In this document: positions 7,346-14,109 of the stretch, one piece after another
Position numbering within the stretch: the stretch's first letter is position 1
Layout: each line of letters begins with the position of its first letter
Assembly: GCA_030378015.1 (NCBI GenBank)
Contig: JAUCGG010000009.1
Location: 1 to 54,618 of the forward strand
DNA: 54,618 bases
DNA from: Desulfococcaceae bacterium HSG8
GTDB lineage: Bacteria > Desulfobacterota > Desulfobacteria > Desulfobacterales > 4be13
Direction of reading: 5' to 3'
Program-made: the position numbers and the translations under genes
Notes under the pieces: generated by a model
Told to the model about the DNA's origin: nothing
Seen by the model: the letters and a program-made list of their open reading frames with translations, nothing else
Database searches by the model: none

Positions 7346-7993
7346 ATGAATCATGTATCGTTTTCGGATATTGCCATTGTTGCTTGCGGTACCTTAAGTT
7401 TGGAATTAAACTATCTGAAAAGAGAAGGTTTTCTGGATGTCCATACCCTGTTCTATACAAAACCGGGGCTTCATCAGGATATTCCCGAACTGGAGCGCCA
7501 GCTTGTGACACGCATCCGCAAGGCAAAGGAAAAAGTGGGTAAGGTTCTCGTGATCTATGGGGGAAAATTCTGTTACGTCAATATGGATGATCCGACACGC
7601 ACCATGCAGAAGATCATTGAGGAAGAAGGTGCCGGAGTGGCAAGAATTCAGGCCACTCACTGCATGGACATGCTGGCCAGCGAGGCGGAACGGGAAAAAA
7701 TCGCTCAGGAAATTGCCGGAGGTGAGAATGTCTGGTGGATGACACCCGGGTGGATCAAGTATCGCGAAGATGTTTTCAAGGGATGGGATAAAGGCGTGGC
7801 TAATGAGAACTTTCCACGGCATACCGGAGGCGCAATCGTTCTGGACGGCATCGGATATCTTGATCAGTACATGGCTGAAAAACCCGAAGAATTCCTGGAA
7901 TATTCCGACTGGATGGGAATCCCGATTCAACCTTATCCCATAAGCCTGGATCGCTTCAAATCCTTGCTTACGGAACAGGTGAGGCAGTTATGA
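7346..7993 (+). CDS. DUF1638 family protein
   Basis: A 215-residue protein with the features of DUF1638: the N-terminal IVACGTLSLEL, the central LVIYGGKFCYVN, then THCMDMLAS and WWMTPGWIKYRED. Three to four conserved Cys/His positions (Cys13, the GGKFC Cys, THC) suggest metal or cofactor binding. The family is found in methanogens and anaerobic C1-metabolising bacteria, often next to corrinoid or methyltransferase genes; its function is not established. AGGAGG sits about 7 nt upstream. Its place between hdrB and metVF suggests a role in the same C1 pathway. Confidence 0.85.
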   Translation: MNHVSFSDIAIVACGTLSLELNYLKREGFLDVHTLFYTKPGLHQDIPELERQLVTRIRKAKEKVGKVLVIYGGKFCYVNMDDPTRTMQKIIEEEGAGVARIQATHCMDMLASEAEREKIAQEIAGGENVWWMTPGWIKYREDVFKGWDKGVANENFPRHTGGAIVLDGIGYLDQYMAEKPEEFLEYSDWMGIPIQPYPISLDRFKSLLTEQVRQL

Positions 7994-8013
7994 CAAAAGC
8001 GCAAAGCTTATTT

Positions 8014-8131
8014 GGCATCCTTCATAAAAGCTGAAAGTAGTTTTTCTGACTGTAGAACAATTTTTCAAATTGTTTAAAACGATTTGAAAAATCGTTCTAC
8101 ATTAAATTGTAAAGTGACAATGAAGGATGCC
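8014..8131. mobile_element. MITE family A, copy 1 (8-bp target duplication)
   Basis: A 118-bp element with terminal inverted repeats GGCATCCTTCAT...ATGAAGGATGCC and an internal palindrome around GAACAATTTTTCAAA/ATTTGAAAAATCGTTC. It has no coding capacity. It is flanked by a perfect 8-bp direct repeat GCTTATTT (8006-8013 and 8132-8139). Related copies lie at 39498-39623 and 43219-43319. Confidence 0.85.
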
Positions 8132-8139
8132 GCTTATTT

Positions 8140-8379
8140 TCTTAATTTTTGATTTCATCGGAATAATCTTTGCGAAAAAAATGTTAGGAGGCTTACTTGG
8201 CATTCACCTCCGTTGCGGGAGCCTCCGCCCGCTGCAAATCGGCCTTTGGGGATAGGCTCCTTGGGCTGGTTTGCATCCTTCACTCAGTCATCTCAGTTGC
8301 CGATGGCTCTCAACTGGCGAACATATACACATATATTATTATCGGCATCAACGAACAACAACTTATATAGGAGAAAAAC
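8140..8379. other. Gene-free stretch before dsrE-like gene
   Basis: This stretch after the MITE has only short, unconvincing reading frames. No promoter could be assigned with confidence. It could hold a secondary promoter for the dsrE-metF half of the cluster. Confidence 0.4.
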
Positions 8380-8754
8380 ATGGAAGAAGAAAAAAACGAA
8401 AAGGTTTTGTACTTTTGCACACATGCAGCGGATGACCCTGAAAGAGCGTCAATACCTTTTGTGATGGCCGGTGCGGCCCTGGCCATGGATATCGAGGCAA
8501 TCATCGCATTGCAGGGAAAAGGTGTCGAACTGGCACAAAAGGGGTATGCTGACAAGATGCTGGGAACCGAGTTTCCGCCCATGAAAAAATTGCTCGACGA
8601 TTTTCTGGAACTGGGCGGAAAACTGTGGGTCTGTGTACCCTGCATCAAAGGACGCAACATCGAAGAATCTGACTTGGTTGAAGGATATGAATTGGTAGCT
8701 GCCGGCGTGTTGAACACCGAAGCGCTCGAAGCTGACGCTGTTTTCACTTATTAG
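8380..8754 (+). CDS. DsrE family protein
   Basis: A 124-residue protein with the DsrE/TusD-like fold pattern: YFCTHAADDPERASIPFVMAGAALAMD, then ALQGKGVELAQKG, and a conserved Cys pair LWVCVPCIKGRNI near residues 87-90 in the position of the sulfur-carrying Cys of DsrE proteins. DsrE proteins exchange sulfane sulfur with TusA, and two TusA-like proteins open this cluster. It ends with DLVEGYELVAAGVL, typical of the family's C-terminus. A sulfur relay attached to the Hdr/Met complex is inferred. Confidence 0.85.
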   Translation: MEEEKNEKVLYFCTHAADDPERASIPFVMAGAALAMDIEAIIALQGKGVELAQKGYADKMLGTEFPPMKKLLDDFLELGGKLWVCVPCIKGRNIEESDLVEGYELVAAGVLNTEALEADAVFTY

Positions 8755-8755
8755 G

Positions 8756-8834
8756 CTTTAAGAGTTTAAGGATTAAGGGTAAGGGTTAAGAGGCCAGCCA
8801 TTCTCCTTAACCCTTAAACTTTAAACCCCTTTAA
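8756..8834. repeat. Second TTAAGGG-type intergenic hairpin
   Basis: TTTAAGGATTAAGGGTAAGGG on the left pairs with CCTTAACCCTTAAAC on the right. It is related to the hairpin at 360-429 and again lies between two genes of the same cluster. Confidence 0.65.
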
Positions 8835-8849
8835 AGGGAGGCATGAGAG

Positions 8850-9554
8850 ATGAAACAGGGAAACATTAATAATCCCCCGTATCGCATTACCGATATTGTC
8901 GGGTTGAAAAAACAGGGGGCAGAAATTACCTGCCAACCCTCTTTTGAAATACTGCCGGTTGATTTTACTCACCGGGACAGCGCGTTCCAGGCATTTATAT
9001 TTCTTTGCCGCTATTCTGGAAAGGTTGACGGGAAAGAGTTCTCGTTCAGGAAATGCTATGCACGCGGGTGCCCGCATAATCTGTGTCCCCATGTGGCCCA
9101 GGCTGTTATGATCGCCAACCGGTATTTGCAAAGAGATTATCGCCGGCTGAAGCAGGGCGGCCTTGAGGTCGAAGAAAACAGACTGTTCAGTTTGGATGAT
9201 ATGATCGTCAAGTTCAAGGATTACACTGATGAGCATGGCCCGACCCTTACCATTGATGATTACATCAATATTGCAAAAGAGGGCAATGAGGTTTCTGTGG
9301 AGATTGATCTGGAATATGTCCCTGCTGTGGAACATTTCGCAAATCACAAAAATTCCCAGACCTTTTTGCATGGAAATTTTATCGTGACAACCCTGGGAAA
9401 GACCCATCAGGCCCAACGCTGTCTTTCCTGTTATCCCAGGGAAAACGAAGATGAAAAACCGCGCAGTATTCAAATTGCCAATGAACGTCTGCTCCTTTTG
9501 TATGAGAAGTTTGATGAGACTTCTATTCAATATGAGAAGCGGTTTTTTGAGTAG
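8850..9554 (+). CDS. Conserved Cys/His protein of unknown function
   Basis: A 234-residue protein that I do not recognise. The most striking part is KCYARGCPHNLCPHVAQAV (around residues 72-90), three Cys and two His that could bind zinc or an FeS cluster. Later Cys residues lie at QRCLSCYPRE. No signal peptide or membrane segment is seen, so it is probably cytoplasmic. AAAGGGAGG precedes the ATG. It sits between dsrE and fmdB in the same orientation, so a role in the sulfur/C1 cluster is likely. No function is assigned. Confidence 0.75.
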   Translation: MKQGNINNPPYRITDIVGLKKQGAEITCQPSFEILPVDFTHRDSAFQAFIFLCRYSGKVDGKEFSFRKCYARGCPHNLCPHVAQAVMIANRYLQRDYRRLKQGGLEVEENRLFSLDDMIVKFKDYTDEHGPTLTIDDYINIAKEGNEVSVEIDLEYVPAVEHFANHKNSQTFLHGNFIVTTLGKTHQAQRCLSCYPRENEDEKPRSIQIANERLLLLYEKFDETSIQYEKRFFE

Positions 9555-9582
9555 TAATTATTTTTGAATCAGGAGGTTTCCT

Positions 9583-9765
9583 ATGCCGATTTATGAATAT
9601 AAATGTGACATATGCGGACAAATTTTTGAAAAACTGGTTTTCAGTTCAGGAGATGAGGAGAAAACTCTCTGCCCGAAATGCGGCGATAAAAAAGTCAGGC
9701 GGCTTATGAGTGCGACAGGCATACTCGGAACCAGTTGCGCCAAGGCCCCGACGGGGTTTTCCTGA
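9583..9765 (+). CDS. FmdB-type zinc ribbon protein
   Basis: A 60-residue protein starting MPIYEYKCDICGQIFEK, the hallmark of the FmdB zinc-ribbon family, with the second pair CPKCGDKK completing a CxxC...CxxC site. The tail TSCAKAPTGFS is short but of the usual kind. AGGAGG is 8 nt upstream. FmdB-like proteins are suspected regulators or adaptors; none has a firm role. Its stop lies about 40 nt before the REP-like array. Confidence 0.88.
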   Translation: MPIYEYKCDICGQIFEKLVFSSGDEEKTLCPKCGDKKVRRLMSATGILGTSCAKAPTGFS

Positions 9766-9805
9766 GCCTCTTAGGGCAATAGTGGCAGGTCGCCGCTGAT
9801 TTTGT

Positions 9806-10041
9806 TCCTTCGACAGGCTCAGGGAACGCTCCTTCGACAAGCTCAGGGAACAGTCCTTCGACAGGCTCAGAGAACAGTCCTTCGACAAAGCTCAGGGAAC
9901 GCTCCTTCGACAAAGCTCAGGGAACGGTCATTCGACAAAGCTCAGGGAACGGTTTCGACAGTAAGAGTTACCGTGCCCTGAGCTTGTCGAAGGATCGTGC
10001 CCTGAGCTTGTCGAAGGATCGTACCCTGAGCTTGTCGAAGG
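9806..10041. repeat. REP-like array of CCTTCGACAAGCTCAGGG units
   Basis: Six forward units of about 24 bp (CCTTCGACA(A/G)GCTCAGGGAAC) are followed by three inverted units (CCCTGAGCTTGTCGAAGG), so the array can fold into a long-armed hairpin. The units differ by single bases. They lie between fmdB and metV and may divide the operon. The unit type is widespread in bacterial genomes as a dispersed palindrome; it is not CRISPR, because there are no spacers. Confidence 0.88.
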
Positions 10042-10069
10042 GCAACCAAGAAAAAGGAGAATAAGACAG

Positions 10070-10747
10070 ATGATCGGAACAATTCCGAAACCCTTTGAAG
10101 AGATAATGGATGCTGTGGCCGGCTATGAAAAGCTGGCTGTCATCGGATGCGACGGATGCGCCAAGGTCTGCATGACCGGGGGCAGCGATCAGGTCGAAGA
10201 AATGGCCGAAAAATTGAGGAACCAAGGCAAAAATGTGGTACTTGCCGTCACACCGGATCGTACTTGTTATGTGTCGAAAACCCGGACGGCCCTGGATCCG
10301 CATATGGACGAATTAAAGCAGGCCGAGGCTGTTGTCATCCTTGGGTGCGGCGGTGCGGCCCAGATTACCCGGAAAGTCACGGAGGATTATGAGCTTACCA
10401 TTCCGGTAAAAATAGGGCTTGACTCTGTGGGCCACATGGACACGCTTGTAATGGGCGAACTGGCTCTCGAACAGTGCCAGGAATGCGGCGAATGTATCCT
10501 GAATGAAACAGGCGGGATATGTCCTGTTACCAAGTGTGCGAAAAGCCTGCTCAACGGGCCCTGCGGCGGCGCACAGAATGGGAAATGCGAAGTGGATTCC
10601 GAACGGGACTGCGCCTGGATACTGATTTACAACCGGATGACCGCGCTTGGCGAATCGGACAAACTTCGCCGGTTTATGGATGCCAAAGATTACAGCAAGA
10701 TGGCAAAACCTCGCACACTGAATATCAAAGAAAGGAGGGTGGCATGA
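10070..10747 (+). CDS. metV: MetV, zinc/FeS subunit of methylene-THF reductase
   Basis: A 225-residue protein of the methylene-tetrahydrofolate reductase C-terminal-domain family. The C-terminal signature is CQECGECILNETGGICP, then NGPCGGAQNGKCEV and DCAW, many Cys residues that bind metal/FeS. The N-terminal half has IGCDGCAKVCMTGG and ILGCGGAA. In acetogens MetV partners MetF and is needed for its activity, linking it to HdrABC-MvhD or other electron partners. AAAAGGAG is about 8 nt upstream. Its stop overlaps the metF start as ATGA, which indicates translational coupling. Confidence 0.93.
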   Translation: MIGTIPKPFEEIMDAVAGYEKLAVIGCDGCAKVCMTGGSDQVEEMAEKLRNQGKNVVLAVTPDRTCYVSKTRTALDPHMDELKQAEAVVILGCGGAAQITRKVTEDYELTIPVKIGLDSVGHMDTLVMGELALEQCQECGECILNETGGICPVTKCAKSLLNGPCGGAQNGKCEVDSERDCAWILIYNRMTALGESDKLRRFMDAKDYSKMAKPRTLNIKERRVA

Positions 10748-11643
10748 AACTGACGGAATTATTTGATAAAGGTGAGTTTGTCATCACGAGCGAAGTGGGT
10801 CCTGTAAAGGGATGCCTGAGAAGCAGCAACGGGGACGAGCCACCCCGATGTGCCAGGGAAGCGGAGATGGTCCGGGAGTGTGTCCATGCGATCAATGTCA
10901 CGGATAACCAGAGCGCGGTGATGAGACTCGGTTCCCTTGCCGCGTCGGTCAAACTCCGGGGTAAAGGATTTGAGCCGATCTATCAGATGACGTGCAGGGA
11001 TCGGAACCGAATCGCGCTTCAGTCGGACTTGTTGGGCGCATGTTCTCTGGGAATTGACAATGTGCTTTGTCTCACAGGGGATTATACGAGCCTGGGGGAC
11101 CACAAGGCTGCCAAGAGTGTTTTTGACATAGATTCCGTGCAATTGTTGAAAATCGCCAAAGGATTGAACGAGGGACATGACATGATGGGAAACACGCTCA
11201 CCAAATCGACTGACCTTGCTTTGGGCGCGGTGGTGAACCCGAACTTTGAGCCGCTGGACCTGCAACTGCTCAAGATGGAGAAAAAGATCGAAGCCGGTGC
11301 CCAGTTCTTCCAGACCCAGGCGGTTTATGATCCCGCTGTTTTTGAAAAGATGGTGAAGAAGACTGAAGGGTTCGGCGTCCCCATCCAATACGGTATCGTA
11401 GTGATCAAATCTCCGCAGATGGGCAGGTTTATGAATGAAAATGTCTCCGGAATAACGGTTCCTGACCGGATCATTGAAGAAATGAGCAGCGTGTCCAAAG
11501 AGGACCGCAAGAAGAGAGCAACGGAGATTACCACGGAGCTTGTCAGGGAGATTGCCCCGATGGCCCAGGGGGTTCATTTCATGCCCCTGGGATGGTCCGA
11601 CATTGTTCCCACAGTAGTGGATGCGATAAAAGGCACTGTATAG
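10744..11643 (+). CDS. metF: Methylenetetrahydrofolate reductase MetF
   Basis: A 299-residue TIM-barrel flavoprotein of the MetF family, from ATG 10744 (overlapping the metV stop). Typical segments are ITSEVGPVKG at the N-terminus, YQMTCRDRNR, NVLCLTGDY and AGAQFFQTQAVYD. It reduces 5,10-methylene-THF to 5-methyl-THF in the Wood-Ljungdahl methyl branch, or works in reverse during acetate or CO2-yielding oxidation. Together with metV, hdrABC-like genes and mvhD it makes a MetFV-Hdr complex likely. AAAGGAGG lies just before the ATG, inside the end of metV. Confidence 0.95.
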   Translation: MKLTELFDKGEFVITSEVGPVKGCLRSSNGDEPPRCAREAEMVRECVHAINVTDNQSAVMRLGSLAASVKLRGKGFEPIYQMTCRDRNRIALQSDLLGACSLGIDNVLCLTGDYTSLGDHKAAKSVFDIDSVQLLKIAKGLNEGHDMMGNTLTKSTDLALGAVVNPNFEPLDLQLLKMEKKIEAGAQFFQTQAVYDPAVFEKMVKKTEGFGVPIQYGIVVIKSPQMGRFMNENVSGITVPDRIIEEMSSVSKEDRKKRATEITTELVREIAPMAQGVHFMPLGWSDIVPTVVDAIKGTV

Positions 11644-11658
11644 GAGTGACGATTTTCA

Positions 11659-11745
11659 GGTAGTGTTCCAAAACTGGATTTCCTCCCATATTTACCAATT
11701 GGTCAAGAGGGTTATATGGCTGATATCCGGAAGTTGAACACTACC
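11659..11745. repeat. 87-bp element bounded by GGTAGTGTTC inverted repeats
   Basis: GGTAGTGTTC (11659-11668) is matched by GAACACTACC (11736-11745). The interior shows no gene. It may be a small mobile element remnant just after metF. Confidence 0.5.
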
Positions 11746-11763
11746 CGATTTCAAATATCACGC

Positions 11764-11890
11764 GATGTGCAACATATAATGCCACGAAGACACAAAGGCA
11801 CGAAGTCTCACGAAGGCTCTTTGTGTTTCTTTGTGTCTTCGTGTCTTTGTGGCATTATATGTTCTCTTCGGTTAAAAAAAAGTTGCACAT
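11764..11890. repeat. Nested palindrome (CACGAAGACACAAAG type)
   Basis: ATGCCACGAAGACACAAAGG and CTTTGTGTCTTCGTGTCTTTGTGGCAT-like arms form a large hairpin, with an outer ATGTGCAAC/GTTGCACAT pair at 11765-11773 and 11882-11890. It is a dispersed repeat type with no coding capacity. Confidence 0.7.
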
Positions 11891-12053
11891 GGCGTAAATA
11901 TCATGAGGTAATATCAGGCAGATGCCAAGGACGAGAATTATCGGTAGTGATCCGGAAGTGCTGATCTTTACGCTTTGCATTATCGCAGATATCGGGGTAT
12001 CAGACACCGGGGTTTTGTAATCCTCATTCTGTTCCGTAAAATTTTCTGTTGAC

Positions 12054-12251
12054 ATGGTGACAAAATTATGCCATGTCACATTTTTTGACATTCCGAGTAT
12101 CAGAAAACAGATACTGGCGGTTCTTCCGGATAGTGAGAAGAAGACTGTGAAGAAGTTTTTCAAATTGATTTCCAAAAGACTCAGAAAGAAGGTGAGAACA
12201 GTATGTTCGGATATGTATGAGGATTTCGGGAATGCGGCGAAAGAAAATTAG
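12054..12251 (+). pseudogene. ISL3-family transposase fragment
   Basis: A 65-residue frame matching only the middle of an ISL3-type transposase: QILAVLPDSEKKTVKKFF followed by RLRKKVRTVCSDMYEDFGNAAKE, the strand and helix around the second catalytic Asp (CSDMYE). N- and C-terminal parts are missing, and no terminal repeats are seen nearby. The frame stops 3 nt before the MFS gene's TTG and 9 nt before its ATG. It matters because ISL3 elements make 8-bp target duplications, the size found around the MITEs of this window. Confidence 0.75.
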
Positions 12252-12259
12252 TTTTGAAT

Positions 12260-13552
12260 ATGGAAAAACACTTCCCCTGTAGCTCAAAGAGAATTATCTG
12301 GTTCATGCTACACAATCGGCATTTTCTATTTCTCTGGTTTGTCAATATCGCCACAACCCTGGCTATTGAACTGTTTACTATCACGGTTCTGGTAACGATC
12401 TATGAACAGACGGAATCCACTTTGCAGGCAGTTGGCACGATGGTGGCGCGGACAATGCCTGCATTTTTGCTGGGCCCCGTTGCAGGTGTGTTGGTTGATC
12501 GCTTTCCCCGCAAAAATTTGCTCATCAGCATGGATCTGGTTCGAGTGTTGCTGGTTGGTGTTGCGATCTGGTTTTTACAGGGAGGCGGGAAAGTGCCGAT
12601 TGTCGGCATTTATCTCATTTTAACCGGTCTCTCTGTGGCTGATGTTTTCCACCGACCCGCCCGCCTGTCTCTTATTCCCTCGCTTGTCGCATATAAGCAA
12701 TTGGTCAGAGCCAACAGCTTTATCCTGGCATCCAATCAAATCATGGTGGCCATCTCTTATATGGTTGGCGGCTGGCTCATTTTGGCGGTACCGTTACGCC
12801 AGATTGCCTTGGGTGTAGTCATCTTATTCACAATGGCTGCTCTCACAGCTATGCTCATACCGGTGTCAGAACATCAGGAAGCAGGGGATACTGATGCCAG
12901 TGAAAGGGAATCCTTTTGGAAATCGTCGGTGTCCGGCTGGAATTATTTGCGTCAGCATCCTATCGCCAGACCATTGACAATCATGGAAACTGTGGAACAT
13001 CTGCCGCACGCTATTTGGACCGGAGCCTTGCTGTTGGCTTTCACCATCAAGGCATTGCAAGGTGATGCATCAGACTGGGGCTATCAGGTGACGAGTTATT
13101 TTACGGGTATGATACTAGGATCCCTCGGAGCATTGGCCATTAGTGACTGGCTGCGTCGCTGCCCGGGCCGTATTATTGTGGTGAATGCCTGCGCTTCCGG
13201 CCTACTGACACTGGCCTTTGCGAGCAGCCAGACTGTATGGGCGGCGGTGGCGTGGACCTTTGCGTTTGGCCCTCCGAATGCCATTCGGGATGTGGTGCAG
13301 GATTCGCTGCTACAGGGCACTGTTGAAGAGGGACAACTGGGGCGGGTTTATGCGACGCGGGAAATGTTACGGAATGCGGTGTTTATGTTTGCAGGCATTT
13401 TCTTTGCCTGGCTCTCTGATTTTGTGCCCATCCGTATGATCTATGTCGTCGGCGGTATTATCTACATGCTGACCGGTTTCTATGCCCTGGGCAGCAAAGC
13501 CTTGCGAGAAAGCAAGATGAACCCAGGGATGAATAAAGAATATTGCGGATAA
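12260..13552 (+). CDS. MFS transporter (drug/siderophore exporter-like)
   Basis: A 430-residue membrane protein with about 12 predicted transmembrane segments of the major facilitator superfamily, MFS_3/EntS-like. After helix 2 it has GPVAGVLVDRFPRKNLL, the cytoplasmic loop motif A (G-x-L-x-D-R-F-x-R-[KR]). The helix 4-5 region VADVFHRPARLSLIPSLV is typical of this subfamily. ATG 12260 or the upstream TTG 12254 could start it; ribosome binding is weak. It follows a transposase remnant and is probably an independent, possibly acquired gene. The substrate cannot be told from sequence. Confidence 0.85.
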   Translation: MEKHFPCSSKRIIWFMLHNRHFLFLWFVNIATTLAIELFTITVLVTIYEQTESTLQAVGTMVARTMPAFLLGPVAGVLVDRFPRKNLLISMDLVRVLLVGVAIWFLQGGGKVPIVGIYLILTGLSVADVFHRPARLSLIPSLVAYKQLVRANSFILASNQIMVAISYMVGGWLILAVPLRQIALGVVILFTMAALTAMLIPVSEHQEAGDTDASERESFWKSSVSGWNYLRQHPIARPLTIMETVEHLPHAIWTGALLLAFTIKALQGDASDWGYQVTSYFTGMILGSLGALAISDWLRRCPGRIIVVNACASGLLTLAFASSQTVWAAVAWTFAFGPPNAIRDVVQDSLLQGTVEEGQLGRVYATREMLRNAVFMFAGIFFAWLSDFVPIRMIYVVGGIIYMLTGFYALGSKALRESKMNPGMNKEYCG

Positions 13553-13580
13553 TTAATTAAAAGGGATAAGGAGGAAACAA

Positions 13581-13781
13581 ATGGCGATTCCGGGAAATCT
13601 TTTGACAACAGCCATGGCGGTTATGCCGAAGTCTCACGCCGAAGCCCGGAATACTGAGCCTGGAATATCTAAAAAAAAATCATTGCCTGAGAAAGACAGG
13701 ATGAGAATATCGGCGCTGAAACACATGCTGAACCAAAAGGAGAAAATCACAAAAAAATGTTTGGCATTTGCCAAACTGTAA
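13581..13781 (+). pseudogene. 5' fragment of a MetE-like (UROD superfamily) gene
   Basis: A strong AAGGAGG precedes ATG 13581. The first 16 residues, MAIPGNLLTTAMAVMP, resemble the start of a cobalamin-independent methionine-synthase-like protein found in C1-metabolising Desulfobacterota. After this the sequence turns into low-complexity, Lys-rich residues with no family resemblance and stops at 13779-13781. The matching C-terminal part appears 2.2 kb downstream at 15942-16259, beyond hcp. I read it as the stub of a gene split by insertion and deletion. The family assignment is from memory of the motif and needs a search. Confidence 0.5.
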
Positions 13782-13803
13782 GTTTGGCACTCCGGGTGTG
13801 GGA

Positions 13804-13848
13804 AAGAAACACGGCTTTTTTCCCCTGCCGAAAAAAGCCGGGTTTCTT
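13804..13848. repeat. Hairpin with 19-bp arms
   Basis: AAGAAACACGGCTTTTTTC (13804-13822) pairs with 13830-13848 with one mismatch. It is a dispersed palindrome; the lack of a T-run after the stem makes a terminator role uncertain. Just upstream GTTTGGCATTTGCCAAAC makes another small hairpin. Confidence 0.6.
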
Positions 13849-13885
13849 CACCGCTTATTTATTTTGTCCTGTACACAGATTTTTA

Positions 13886-13897
13886 TGACTTAAGTCA
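13886..13897. promoter_or_regulatory. CRP/FNR-family operator candidate upstream of hcp
   Basis: TGACTTAAGTCA is a perfect 12-bp palindrome, flanked as ATGACTTAAGTCAAGG, about 210 nt before hcp. The form (TGAC-N4-GTCA) is that expected for CRP/FNR regulators such as the NO-responsive HcpR that controls hcp in sulfate reducers. The match to the HcpR consensus is inferred, not checked. The 13782-14109 stretch otherwise has no gene. Confidence 0.55.
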
Positions 13898-14109
13898 AGG
13901 TTATTCTTGTTTGCATGTTGTAGGTTTAGCCGAAACTGAGGCAGATAATTATACCATAACCCGATTCTCTCCATATTTTGGACGTTTGTCGGCAATTCGA
14001 TTTTCACCCATCGGATGAAATAACGAATACATTGAAACCATTTTGCTGATTGTGATCGCTTAATTCAGGTATGAGTCCGTAAATTAATTTAACCAAAAGG
14101 AGAAAAACC

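Noticed and set aside
8196..8216. Sigma-54-like TTGGCATT...GTTGC before the dsrE-like gene
   Set aside because: The gap between the two elements is nine bases instead of five, which the factor does not accept.
9806..10041. CRISPR array
   Set aside because: Units are adjacent with no unique spacers and include inverted copies; no cas genes nearby.
10519..10743. N-terminal extension of MetF
   Set aside because: It is the shadow of metV in another frame; ATG 10744 gives the normal MetF start.
11716..11964. 82-codon frame after metF
   Set aside because: It runs through two palindromic repeats and has no ribosome binding site or family resemblance.
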